Assembly (NCBI GenBank): GCA_945906765.1
Contig: CAMDRF010000028.1
Location: 1 to 33,955, forward strand
DNA: 33,955 bases
From: Nitrosovibrio sp. Nv4
Lineage (GTDB): Bacteria > Pseudomonadota > Gammaproteobacteria > Burkholderiales > SG8-39
Direction of reading: 5' to 3'
Below are positions 7,461 to 16,200 of this stretch, piece after piece; within the stretch, counting starts at the first letter, position 1; the number at the start of each line of letters is the position of its first letter. Under the pieces are notes generated by a model. The model saw only the letters and a program-made list of their open reading frames with translations, was not told the DNA's origin and did no database searches. A program made the position numbers and the translations under genes.

Positions 7461-9101
7461 TCAGGCGTTGAACTCGGTCAGCACCTGCCCCGGGCGTTGC
7501 GCCGGGGCGAGGTAGTCCTTGCCGTCGTGCACCTGCACGCCGTTCACCCACACGCCGTGCACGCCGACGGGATCGCGGATCATGCGAGCGCCGCCGCCGG
7601 GAAGGTCCTTCGCTTTTTTCAGATTTGAGATTCCAACTTCTTTTTCGTCAAACAACAGGAAATCCGCAAAGGCGCCCACCTTGATCGCTCCACGCCCCGG
7701 GATGCGGTATTTCTTCGCCGGATCGCTTGTGAGCTTGCGCACGCCTTCGGCCAGCGTGAAGGTGCCGGTTTCGCGCACCCAGTGCTGCAGGAAGTGCAGG
7801 CCGAAGCCCGCGTCGCAGAAATAGATCAGGTGCGCGCCCGCATCCGAGAGCGCGACCACGCCCTGCTCGTGCCTGAGCAGCGGCGCGACGCCGGCGTCGT
7901 TATTTTGGAAAAGTTTTCCGATGAGTTGCTGATCGACCGGGAGATCGAAGAAATAATCCAGCGGGTCCTTGCCTGCGGCCTTCGCGAGCTGACTGATGGA
8001 AGCGCTTTCCTTCTCAATTTTTCCCCAATCGCCGTAAAAGAGAATGCCCTGCTTCGGCTGCCTGAGATTCTCCCGGAAGCGGGACCTGAAGGCGGGATCC
8101 CTGTAGATCTGCGCCCGCGCTTCCGGCGCCGCGGCTTTCACGCGGTCGAAGGCATCGTGCGAATACAGCAGGTACGGCTCTTGCAGCGTGAAATCGAAGG
8201 ACAGCGGCTGGCAGCTGGTGTGGATGTAGACCTCGTGGCCGCGCCCGCGCGCCGCGGCGCAGCGCTCGTAGTACTCCAGCGCCTTCTCCGGCTCGGCGTC
8301 GTTGTACATCGTGAGTACCGTTACCATGAATGCGGGGCGACCGGTTTTCTCGGAGATTGATTCCATGTACTCGGGTGTCGCGCGCGGCCCGGTTGCCATG
8401 ACAAATATTCCGCGCTTTTTTTCCCTTAACGGGTCTACAAGAGAAAAAAGCTCGGCATCGGAGGCGACAGTCGATGGCATCGGCTGGCCGCCCCAGCCTG
8501 CATGGTTCGGCGAAAAGGACGAAGCGAAGCCGATGGCGCCGGCATCCATGGCTTCACGCACCATGGCCTGCATTTTTTCCAGCTCCGCCGCGGCGGGCGT
8601 GGCCCGCGTCGAGGCGGCCTCGCCCATCACCGCGCAGCGGATGGTGGAGTGCTGCGCCAGCACCGCGACGTTGGCGAGCGGCTGGATGCGGCGCAGGTTG
8701 GCCATGTACTCGGCGAAGGTCTCGAACTCCCAGCGCACGCCGCCCTGCAGCGCGCCGAGGTCCATGCCCTCGACCACCGACAGGTTGCGCAGCACGGTGT
8801 CGCGCTGCGAGGCGGGGCACGGCGCGATGCCGAAGCCGCAGTTGCCCATCACCGCCGTGGTGACGCCGAGCGCGGGCGACGGCGAGAGCGTCGGGTCCCA
8901 GGTGACCTGGGCGTCGTAGTGGGTGTGGATGTCGACGATGCCGGGCATCAGGCAGAGGCCTGCGGCATCAATTGTCGACCTGCTTGAAGTGCCTGTCTTT
9001 CCCGTAGCGGAAATCTTGCCGTCGCGGACGGCAACATCCCCAACGAAAGACGAACCAAGGCCGTCGTAAACAGTCGCGCCGCGGATCAGGAGATCGTGCA
9101 C
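7461..9101 (-). CDS. D-aminoacylase-type amidohydrolase
   Basis: A 546-residue metal-dependent amidohydrolase of the N-acyl-D-amino-acid deacylase group. The N-terminal beta-sandwich strand is LLIRGATVYDG. The metal-binding HTHYD has His59 and His61 (GIVDIHTHYDAQ). The bridging cysteine lies in GNCGFGIAP (Cys88), as in D-aminoacylase. A late ALSDAGAHL segment carries the catalytic aspartate. The C-terminal sandwich returns with GAFADFLLFDEKEVG. Length is normal. Family members cleave N-acyl-D-amino acids or cyclic amides in the cytosol, and several are annotated only broadly. The adjacent Bug receptor and ABC-type binding protein suggest a catabolic cluster; the real substrate is open. Confidence 0.88.
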   Translation of the reverse strand: MHDLLIRGATVYDGLGSSFVGDVAVRDGKISATGKTGTSSRSTIDAAGLCLMPGIVDIHTHYDAQVTWDPTLSPSPALGVTTAVMGNCGFGIAPCPASQRDTVLRNLSVVEGMDLGALQGGVRWEFETFAEYMANLRRIQPLANVAVLAQHSTIRCAVMGEAASTRATPAAAELEKMQAMVREAMDAGAIGFASSFSPNHAGWGGQPMPSTVASDAELFSLVDPLREKKRGIFVMATGPRATPEYMESISEKTGRPAFMVTVLTMYNDAEPEKALEYYERCAAARGRGHEVYIHTSCQPLSFDFTLQEPYLLYSHDAFDRVKAAAPEARAQIYRDPAFRSRFRENLRQPKQGILFYGDWGKIEKESASISQLAKAAGKDPLDYFFDLPVDQQLIGKLFQNNDAGVAPLLRHEQGVVALSDAGAHLIYFCDAGFGLHFLQHWVRETGTFTLAEGVRKLTSDPAKKYRIPGRGAIKVGAFADFLLFDEKEVGISNLKKAKDLPGGGARMIRDPVGVHGVWVNGVQVHDGKDYLAPAQRPGQVLTEFNA

Positions 9102-9124
9102 GTGATCGGGTCCGGAATGTCAGC

Positions 9125-9892
9125 TCAGTTGAATACCCTGTCGGCGCGCTGCAGCACCGTCTTGGGAATGTGCAGCGCGAGCTTCTCAGCGACGCGGTTG
9201 TTGATCGCCAGCTCGAATTTCTGCACCCGCTCGACCGGGATCTCGGCGGCTTTCGCGCCCTTCAGGATCCGGTCCGCGATGCCCGCGGCGAGCAGGTTGT
9301 CGCGCTTGAATTGCGCGAAGATGCGCGCGATCGCCTCGAAGTTCGTGAACTCCACGCCGACCAGTTCCAGGCCGGCGGCGCGCGCCGACTTCTCGTGCGA
9401 CGCGCGGCGGCTCTGGTAGTCCTGCGAGCTGCGGTCGAACACCGCGCCGAGACGTTTGACCGCGGGCAGGGCCTCGCGCACCAGCTGGAAGCGCCGGGCC
9501 GACGCGTCGCCCGGGACGAGGTAGGCGCCCGTGGCGTTGCGTCCGGGCTTGGCCAGCGAGGCGGCCAGCCCCGCGGCCACCGGATCCGAAACGGTGGCAA
9601 ACACCACCGGCACGGCATTGGTTTCCTTCAGCACCGCGGCGGCCAGGCTGGTGGTGGTGGCGTAAATCAGGGTCGGTTCGCGGCCCGTGGCGAGGCGCGC
9701 CATCTTGTCGAAGAATGGCTGCGCCACCGGCTCGTCGTCTTCCGAATCGCCGGCGTAGAGCACCGCCATCGTTGGTGTTTTTTTCGCCGCCTGCGCGTAT
9801 GAGAAACCCGGCACCGCCAGGCCCGCGCCCAGGGCACCCATGAACCGCAGCAGCGTGCGCCGCTTCGTCAGCCTGCTTTTTACTCCTTCCAT
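9125..9892 (-). CDS. ABC transporter substrate-binding protein, internally shortened
   Basis: A 255-residue protein of the ABC_sub_bind family (PF04392 type, sugar/tryptophan-like binding proteins), normally about 320-330 residues. A Tat-like leader (TKRRTLLRFMGALG, ending near SYAQA) is followed by MAVLYAG. Then come PVVFATVSDPVAAGLAASLA, the central GAYLVPGDASARRFQLVREA, and the conserved close KFELAINNRVAEKLALHIP. Two stretches seem to be missing. One lies after FFDKMARLATG, where the family has the GY..G.N..IEYR segment. The other lies between FAQFKRDNLLAAG and ADRILKGAK, where most of the second lobe should be. The frame is intact. Whether it still binds ligand is doubtful. It starts one base after the dehydrogenase stop. 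Confidence 0.75.
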   Translation of the reverse strand: MEGVKSRLTKRRTLLRFMGALGAGLAVPGFSYAQAAKKTPTMAVLYAGDSEDDEPVAQPFFDKMARLATGREPTLIYATTTSLAAAVLKETNAVPVVFATVSDPVAAGLAASLAKPGRNATGAYLVPGDASARRFQLVREALPAVKRLGAVFDRSSQDYQSRRASHEKSARAAGLELVGVEFTNFEAIARIFAQFKRDNLLAAGIADRILKGAKAAEIPVERVQKFELAINNRVAEKLALHIPKTVLQRADRVFN

Positions 9893-9893
9893 C

Positions 9894-10886
9894 TCACCAC
9901 CCCTCGAGCACGAGCTTGCCGGTCACATGGCCTTCTTCGAGCATTTTATGCGCGAGCTTGAGGTTGGCCGCGTGAATATTCCCCAGATTCCGGGTCAACG
10001 TCGTCTTCAGCAACCCCGCCTCGATTAATCCGGCTGTCTCGTCCAGCAGCGCATGCTGCGCCGCCATGTCGGGCGTCTGGAAGGTCGAGCGCGTGAACAT
10101 GCCTTCCAGGCAAACAGTGATGCTCTTGTCGTGCAGGATGGCGAGGTCCACCGGTTTCGTGGTGCGTACGATCATGCCGATCTTTCCCTGCGGCTTGACC
10201 AGCCTCGGAAAAGCGGGCCAATACAGGTCTGAAGAAGAAAAACACAAAACGAAATCGTATTCCCCCTCGATCGGCTGCGTATGGTCCACCGTCTCGTCGG
10301 CGCCCAGGCCCTTGCACCAGGCGATCGATTCGGGGCGCGAGGCGCTCGCGACCACTTTCAAGCGCGCCAGTTTCTTCGCCAGCTGGATCGCGATCGAGCC
10401 CACGCCGCCCGCGCCGCCGAGGATCAGGACCGTCTTGCCGGCGTGCGCGCCGGCTCGCGAAATTCCCATGCGATCGAACATCAGCTCCCACGCGGTGAGC
10501 GTGGTGAGCGGCATTGCCGCGGCTTCGGCGAACGGCAGGCTCGCCGGTTTCCGGCCGACGATGCGCTCATCCACCAGATGGAATTCGCAGTTCGCGCCCT
10601 GGCGGATCACGCTGCCGGCGTAGTACACCGCGTCGCCCGGCTTGAACAATGTGACATCGGGGCCGACGGCCTCGACGATGCCCGAAGCATCGAAGCCGAG
10701 GATCTTCGGCGTCTTCTCCACCAGATCCTTGGGCGCCCGGCGCTTGGTGTCCACCGGGTTGACGGAGATCGCCTTCACCCCGACCAGCAGGTCATGACCC
10801 GTGGCGACCGGCGTTTCGACTTCCAAGTCGAGCAGCGACTCGGGATGGTCGATCGGTAGGTACTTGTAGAGTCCGATGGCTTTCAT
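9894..10886 (-). CDS. zinc-type alcohol dehydrogenase-like / quinone reductase
   Basis: A 330-residue medium-chain dehydrogenase/reductase. The start MKAIGLYKYL at 10886 is chosen by homology over an upstream ATG. The GroES-like half has SVNPVDTKRR and GFDASGIVEAVG. The Rossmann half carries LILGGAGGVGSIAIQLAKK (about 151-169), an NADPH-binding motif, and SRPESIAWCKGLGADE. It lacks the structural-zinc cysteine cluster, so despite the family name it is probably an NADPH quinone or enone reductase acting in the cytosol. Upstream, TAGGCT ends 7 nt before ATG. Downstream it is nearly contiguous with the shortened binding protein. Confidence 0.88.
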   Translation of the reverse strand: MKAIGLYKYLPIDHPESLLDLEVETPVATGHDLLVGVKAISVNPVDTKRRAPKDLVEKTPKILGFDASGIVEAVGPDVTLFKPGDAVYYAGSVIRQGANCEFHLVDERIVGRKPASLPFAEAAAMPLTTLTAWELMFDRMGISRAGAHAGKTVLILGGAGGVGSIAIQLAKKLARLKVVASASRPESIAWCKGLGADETVDHTQPIEGEYDFVLCFSSSDLYWPAFPRLVKPQGKIGMIVRTTKPVDLAILHDKSITVCLEGMFTRSTFQTPDMAAQHALLDETAGLIEAGLLKTTLTRNLGNIHAANLKLAHKMLEEGHVTGKLVLEGW

Positions 10887-10893
10887 CGGCCCT

Positions 10894-10899
10894 AGCCTA
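10894..10899 (-). promoter_or_regulatory. -10 element of the dehydrogenase gene
   Basis: TAGGCT on the minus strand, 7 nt before the ATG at 10886. It is weak as a sigma-70 hexamer but keeps the TA...T positions. The AGGG in the spacer could also serve as a poor ribosome site, so leaderless use is less certain here than for glnS. Confidence 0.3.
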
Positions 10900-10978
10900 A
10901 CAGTTGGACTGCAATCCGGTTCGGTGTCATTCTGGGACCCTCCCTGAGAAATTGCGCGAATCTTACTCCGCCGGTCGC

Positions 10979-10984
10979 TAAAAT
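10979..10984 (+). promoter_or_regulatory. -10 element of glnS
   Basis: TAAAAT ends 6 nt before the GTG start of glnS (spacer CGCACT). No Shine-Dalgarno lies between. A TTGCGC at 10952-10957 might be a -35, but its spacing of 21 is long. The arrangement fits a leaderless glnS mRNA. Confidence 0.5.
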
Positions 10985-10990
10985 CGCACT

Positions 10991-12619
<1,629 letters not shown>

Positions 12620-13025
12620 GCGGTACGCTTTCTCCTCCAACCTATCGAAAACACTGGCACGCCCGTGGCGGACGAACTAATTGCGTCGACCCGAGCGGGT
12701 GTGTCATCGACTCCTTGTGTCGCGGAATTCCAGAGGTGTTAGTTTGGCGGCCCTTGGTGGGTCAACTATGCTGCAGGAGGCAGCAGATCCAGTTGTGAGG
12801 TGCCGGAGCTTTTGTTCGTCGAAACTTCTTTTGCAGTTTCTCCGTTAACGATACGACAGTGAACTTCCTGGTCACGGTTGGCGAGCCAACAACCGTTCGT
12901 CCAGTTCCCGGTGCACCTCATTTAGCAATTCTTGCGGACGAAGATTAGCGTCCCTGACGCAGATACCGTGTACACCATGGCCATGAGCACCGCCATCAGG
13001 ATCGCTTGCTGCAACGCCGGCTTTC
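12620..13025. other. gene-free gap between convergent glnS and ettA
   Basis: About 400 bases with no supported gene. GC content is lower than in the flanking genes, and stops occur in all six frames. A minus-strand frame from about 12960 to 12870 is open and reads like a short helical peptide (ELLNEVHRELDERLLARQ), but I cannot assign it to a family. A small perfect inverted repeat GTTGGC-GA-GCCAAC lies at 12877-12890. There is no good rho-independent terminator with a T-tract, although both neighbours end here. Given the stubs in other gaps, this may be a more decayed remnant. Confidence 0.5.
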
Positions 13026-14684
13026 CTACTTCTTCAGTGCCTTGAAGCGGATGCGATGCGGCCGCGCGGCTTCCTCGCCGAGGCGCTTCTTCTTGTCCGC
13101 TTCGTACTCCTGGTAGTTACCCGGGAAGAACACCGCCTGCGATTCGCCTTCGAAGGCGAGGATATGGGTGGCGATGCGATCGAGGAACCAGCGGTCGTGC
13201 GAGATCACCAGCACGCTGCCGGCGAATTCCAGCAGCGCCTCTTCCAGCGCGCGCAGGGTTTCCACGTCCAGATCGTTGGAGGGCTCATCGAGCAGCAGCA
13301 CGTTGGCGCCCGACACGAGCTGCTTGGCCAGGTGCAGCCGCCCGCGCTCGCCGCCGGAGAGCTGGCCGACCTTTTTCTGCTGGTCGCCGCCACGGAAGTT
13401 GAAGCGCGCAAGGTAGGTGCGCGAAGGCATCTGGAACTTGCCGACGGCGATCAGATCCTGACCGCCGCAGACGTCCTCGAACACGGTCTTCGCGTCCTGC
13501 AGCGCATCGCGCGATTGGTCGACGTGCGCAATCTTCACCGTTTTTCCTATTTTTATTTTTCCTGAATCTGCTTTTTCCTTATCTATCAAAAGCCTGAATA
13601 AAGTGGACTTGCCCGCACCGTTCGGCCCGATGATGCCGACGATCGCACCGGGCGGCACCTTGAAGGAGAGCTTGTCGATCAGCAGGCGGTCGCCGAATCC
13701 CTTCGAGACATCGATCAGTTCGATGACCTCGTTGCCGAGGCGCTCGGCCACCGGAATGAAGATTTCCTGGGTTTCGTTGCGCTGCTGGTGCTCGTACTGC
13801 GACAGTTCCTCGAAGCGCGCGAGGCGGGCCTTGGATTTCGCCTGCCGGCCCTTAGGATTCTGCCGCACCCATTCGAGTTCGGCCTTCATGCTCTTGATGC
13901 GCGCATCTTCCTGGCCGGACTCGACTTCGAGGCGCTTCTCCTTCTGCTCGAGCCAGGAGGAGTAATTGCCTTCCCAGGGAATCCCCATGCCACGGTCCAG
14001 TTCGAGGATCCAGCCGGCGGCATTGTCGAGGAAGTAACGGTCGTGCGTCACCGCCACCACGGTGCCGGGGAAGCGCTGCAGAAACTGCTCCAGCCAATCC
14101 ACGCTCTCGGCGTCGAGGTGGTTGGTCGGCTCATCGAGCAGCAGCAGGTCGGGCTTGGACAGGAGCAGCTTGCACAGCGCGACTCTTCTTTTTTCCCCTC
14201 CGGACAGGATTTCAATTCTCGCGTCCCAGGCCGGCAAACGAAGCGCATCCGCGGCGATCTCCAGTTCCTGCCCGGTGTCCGCGGTGTTGACGATCGTCTC
14301 CAGCCGCGCCTGCTCGGCGGCCAGCTTGTCGAAATCCGCGCCCTCCTCCGAATACGCCGCGTACACCGCCTCGAGCTGCTTCTTCGCCTCGCCGATCTCG
14401 CCGCGGGATTCCTCGACCTCCTCGCGCACCGTCCGCTTCGCGTCGAGCGCCGGCTCCTGCGGCAGGTAGCCCACCTTGATGCCCGGCATGCGCACCACTT
14501 CGCCCTCGTAGGCATCGTCGCCGCCCGCCATGATCTTGAGCAGCGTGGATTTGCCAGAGCCGTTCAGGCCGAGCACGCCGATCTTGGCGCCAGGAAAAAA
14601 ATTGAGGGAGATGTTCTTGAGGATCGCGCGCTGGGGCGGCACTGTCTTGCTCACCCTGCGCATCGTGTAGACGTATTTGGCCAT
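13026..14684 (-). CDS. ettA: energy-dependent translational throttle protein EttA
   Basis: A 552-residue ABC-F protein with two ABC domains and no membrane segments. It binds the ribosomal E site and gates the first elongation step according to ADP/ATP ratio. The start MAKYVYTMRRVSK at 14684 is the family start. Domain 1 has Walker A GLNGSGKST, signature LSGGEKRR and LLLDEPTNHLDAES. A helical linker of about 80 residues follows, with the Arg/Lys-rich NPKGRQAKSKARLARFEEL. Domain 2 has GPNGAGKST, LSGGERGR and LLLDEPSNDLDVET. Length matches EttA (about 555). It is divergent from a broken queE, with an inverted repeat between them. Confidence 0.95.
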   Translation of the reverse strand: MAKYVYTMRRVSKTVPPQRAILKNISLNFFPGAKIGVLGLNGSGKSTLLKIMAGGDDAYEGEVVRMPGIKVGYLPQEPALDAKRTVREEVEESRGEIGEAKKQLEAVYAAYSEEGADFDKLAAEQARLETIVNTADTGQELEIAADALRLPAWDARIEILSGGEKRRVALCKLLLSKPDLLLLDEPTNHLDAESVDWLEQFLQRFPGTVVAVTHDRYFLDNAAGWILELDRGMGIPWEGNYSSWLEQKEKRLEVESGQEDARIKSMKAELEWVRQNPKGRQAKSKARLARFEELSQYEHQQRNETQEIFIPVAERLGNEVIELIDVSKGFGDRLLIDKLSFKVPPGAIVGIIGPNGAGKSTLFRLLIDKEKADSGKIKIGKTVKIAHVDQSRDALQDAKTVFEDVCGGQDLIAVGKFQMPSRTYLARFNFRGGDQQKKVGQLSGGERGRLHLAKQLVSGANVLLLDEPSNDLDVETLRALEEALLEFAGSVLVISHDRWFLDRIATHILAFEGESQAVFFPGNYQEYEADKKKRLGEEAARPHRIRFKALKK

Positions 14685-14707
14685 CGATGTTCCAGAAAAA
14701 AGGCCGA

Positions 14708-14732
14708 GATTATCGCGTTTATTGCGATAATC
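14708..14732. promoter_or_regulatory. 9-bp perfect inverted repeat between ettA and queE
   Basis: Arms GATTATCGC (14708-14716) and GCGATAATC (14724-14732) flank a 7-base loop GTTTATT. The right arm contains GATAAT (14726-14731), a -10-like hexamer ending 6 nt before the queE GTG at 14738. The left arm on the minus strand offers GATAATCT, a -10 for ettA with a leader of roughly 15-20 nt. The element could be an operator covering both promoters, or a symmetric promoter pair. Confidence 0.5.
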
Positions 14733-14737
14733 CGCCG

Positions 14738-15058
14738 GTGTATTCGGTAAAGGAAATTTACTACACGCTGCAGGGCGAAGGGGCGAACGCCGGGACGCCG
14801 GCGGTTTTCTGCCGTTTCGCGGGCTGCAACCTGTGGAGCGGCCGCGAAGCGGACCGCGCTTCGGCCATCTGCCGCTTCTGCGACACGGAATTTGTCGGCA
14901 CGGACGGCGCCGGCGGCGGCCGGTTCGGCACGCCCGCCGATCTCGTGCACGCGCTGCAGCGGGGCTCGCGCCCGGGCTCGCATCGCTCTCCCGGATTACC
15001 GTGCGGCGCGACTCCATGGGCCAGAGCTGTACCTACACTGGCGGAGCCTGAGGCGTGA
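14738..15058 (+). pseudogene. queE: 7-carboxy-7-deazaguanine synthase, truncated
   Basis: The frame encodes the first 80 or so residues of QueE, the radical SAM enzyme of queuosine/7-deazaguanine synthesis. YSVKEIYYTLQGEGANAGTP is the family opening. It is followed by VFCRFAGCNLWSGREADR and ICRFCDTEFVGTDG, giving the extended cysteine cluster typical of this subfamily. Homology ends at about DLVHAL. The remaining 30 residues are unrelated Arg/Pro-rich sequence to the TGA at 15056. QueE is about 210 residues, so the catalytic core is lost. Start taken as GTG 14738, preceded by GATAAT at leaderless spacing; an ATG at 14687 is also in frame. A functional copy would have to be elsewhere. Confidence 0.8.
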
Positions 15059-15120
15059 AGAACCGGAATAAGATCGCCTCGAAACTGTTTGCTCTTATGT
15101 CTTATGAATTGGAGGCCTCC

Positions 15121-15482
15121 GTGAAACCTGCCTTTGCTCTGATATTGACGCTGCTGCTCGCGGCCTGCACCACGTTCAACGGCAAGGACCTCGTGCCGGG
15201 GAAATCCACGGCGGCGGAAGCTGAAACGATGATGGGAACGGCGGACCAGCGCCTCAAGCTCGCCAACGGCGACAGCGCGCTTTACTTTTCACGCCTGCCG
15301 TACGGCCGCGCCATGTACGTGGTCACGGTCGGCCCCACTGGTGGGAGTACCGATACCGCCTTGCGCCGGACCACCGCGTTGTCTGGGTGCAGTTTTCCGA
15401 CGACGGCATGGTGCGGGAAATGCTCGACATGCTAGATCCGGACGAAGAGCGCAAGAAGGACGGCAAAGGCAGCTTCAACTAG
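15121..15482 (+). pseudogene. BamE/SmpA-like lipoprotein with internal deletion and frameshift
   Basis: GTG 15121 follows a strong GGAGG (spacing 8). It opens a lipoprotein signal, MKPAFALILTLLLAAC, with lipobox LAAC and Cys16. Then come LVPGKSTAAEAETMMG and LYFSRLPYGRAMYVVTVGP, the pattern of small SmpA/OmlA-like proteins. At about 15340 the frame shifts. The next frame continues WEYRYRLAPDHRVVW and VQFSDDGMVREMLDMLDPDE, ending KGSFN at the TAG (15480-15482). In relatives these two parts are separated by some 40-50 residues, so a deletion that was not a multiple of three fits. Read in frame 1 alone the product would end at 15435 with a nonsense tail. Confidence 0.7.
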
Positions 15483-15488
15483 GACAGC

Positions 15489-15692
15489 ATGGCGAAAAAG
15501 CACGGCCTCAAGCCTTATCGGTTCGACGAAGTGGTCGCCTGGCTTTTTGGCGACTACGTCTTCAACTGCAACTGGGACGTGATGTCGAACGTCACCAAAT
15601 GCCGCCAGCACGGCTTCCATGAGGTCGTCGACAGCGAGGAGATGTTCGTTCGGCTACTGGCGCGGTTCCGCGAAGAGCGTATCGTTCCCTGA
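15489..15692 (+). pseudogene. SDR (PRISE-like) oxidoreductase, C-terminal stub (67 aa)
   Basis: A 67-codon ORF, MAKKHGLKPYRFDEVVAW followed by LFGDYVFNCNWDVMSN, TKCRQHGFHEVVDSEEMF and RFREERIVP. It matches the end of extended short-chain dehydrogenases of the progesterone-5-beta-reductase-like type, about 350 residues long. The nucleotide-binding half, with GxxGxxG and the catalytic Tyr/Lys, is absent. There is no convincing Shine-Dalgarno; it begins six bases after the stop of the broken lipoprotein. It is most likely not a functional gene. Confidence 0.6.
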
Positions 15693-15759
15693 CGGCCCGG
15701 TGCACCAGGTTCTGGACCACCTCGCCGTTGCAGAACCGGATCCCCACGGAGAATTGCCC

Positions 15760-16200
15760 ATGAAAAGCGCGGCTCAAATTCTCAAGTCCAAACCCGAGCA
15801 AACCGTCGAGACCGTCACGCCCTCGACATCGGTGTTTGACGCCGTCAAGCGGATGGCGGAGAAGAACATCGGCGCGCTCCTGATTATGGAGGACGCGAAT
15901 ATAGCCGGCATCTTCACCGAACGCGACTACGCGCGGAAAATCATCCTTATGGGCCGGTCGTCGAAGGAAACGCCGGTCCGCGACATCATGACATTCCCGG
16001 TCATGTTTGTGCGCCCGGACCAGACCAACGAGGAATGCATGGCGCTGATGACCGACAACCGCATGCGCCACTTGCCCGTCGTGGATCGGGGCAGGCTGAT
16101 CGGCATCATCTCCATCGGCGACCTGGTGAAAGACATCATCTCCGAGCAGAAATTCATCATCGAGCAGCTCGAGCACTACATCAAGGGCGACCGGGGCTAG
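15760..16200 (+). CDS. CBS-domain pair protein
   Basis: A 146-residue soluble protein made of two CBS domains (about 10-65 and 75-130). The repeats are clear: VFDAVKRMAEKNIGALLIME with GIFTERDYARKIIL, then CMALMTDNRMRHLPVVDRGR with GIISIGDLVKDII. The C-terminal helix ISEQKFIIEQLEHYI is the usual ending. Stand-alone CBS pairs bind adenine nucleotides and act as regulatory modules; the partner is unknown. The start at 15760 is supported by GGAGAA 9 nt upstream. It converges with the ATP-grasp gene and overlaps it tail to tail by 20 bases. Confidence 0.93.
   Translation: MKSAAQILKSKPEQTVETVTPSTSVFDAVKRMAEKNIGALLIMEDANIAGIFTERDYARKIILMGRSSKETPVRDIMTFPVMFVRPDQTNEECMALMTDNRMRHLPVVDRGRLIGIISIGDLVKDIISEQKFIIEQLEHYIKGDRG

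Noticed and set aside
12870-12960. Minus-strand helical peptide frame in the glnS-ettA gap
   Set aside because: Open for only about 28 codons, no start or ribosome site and no identifiable homology, so it is mentioned only under the gap.
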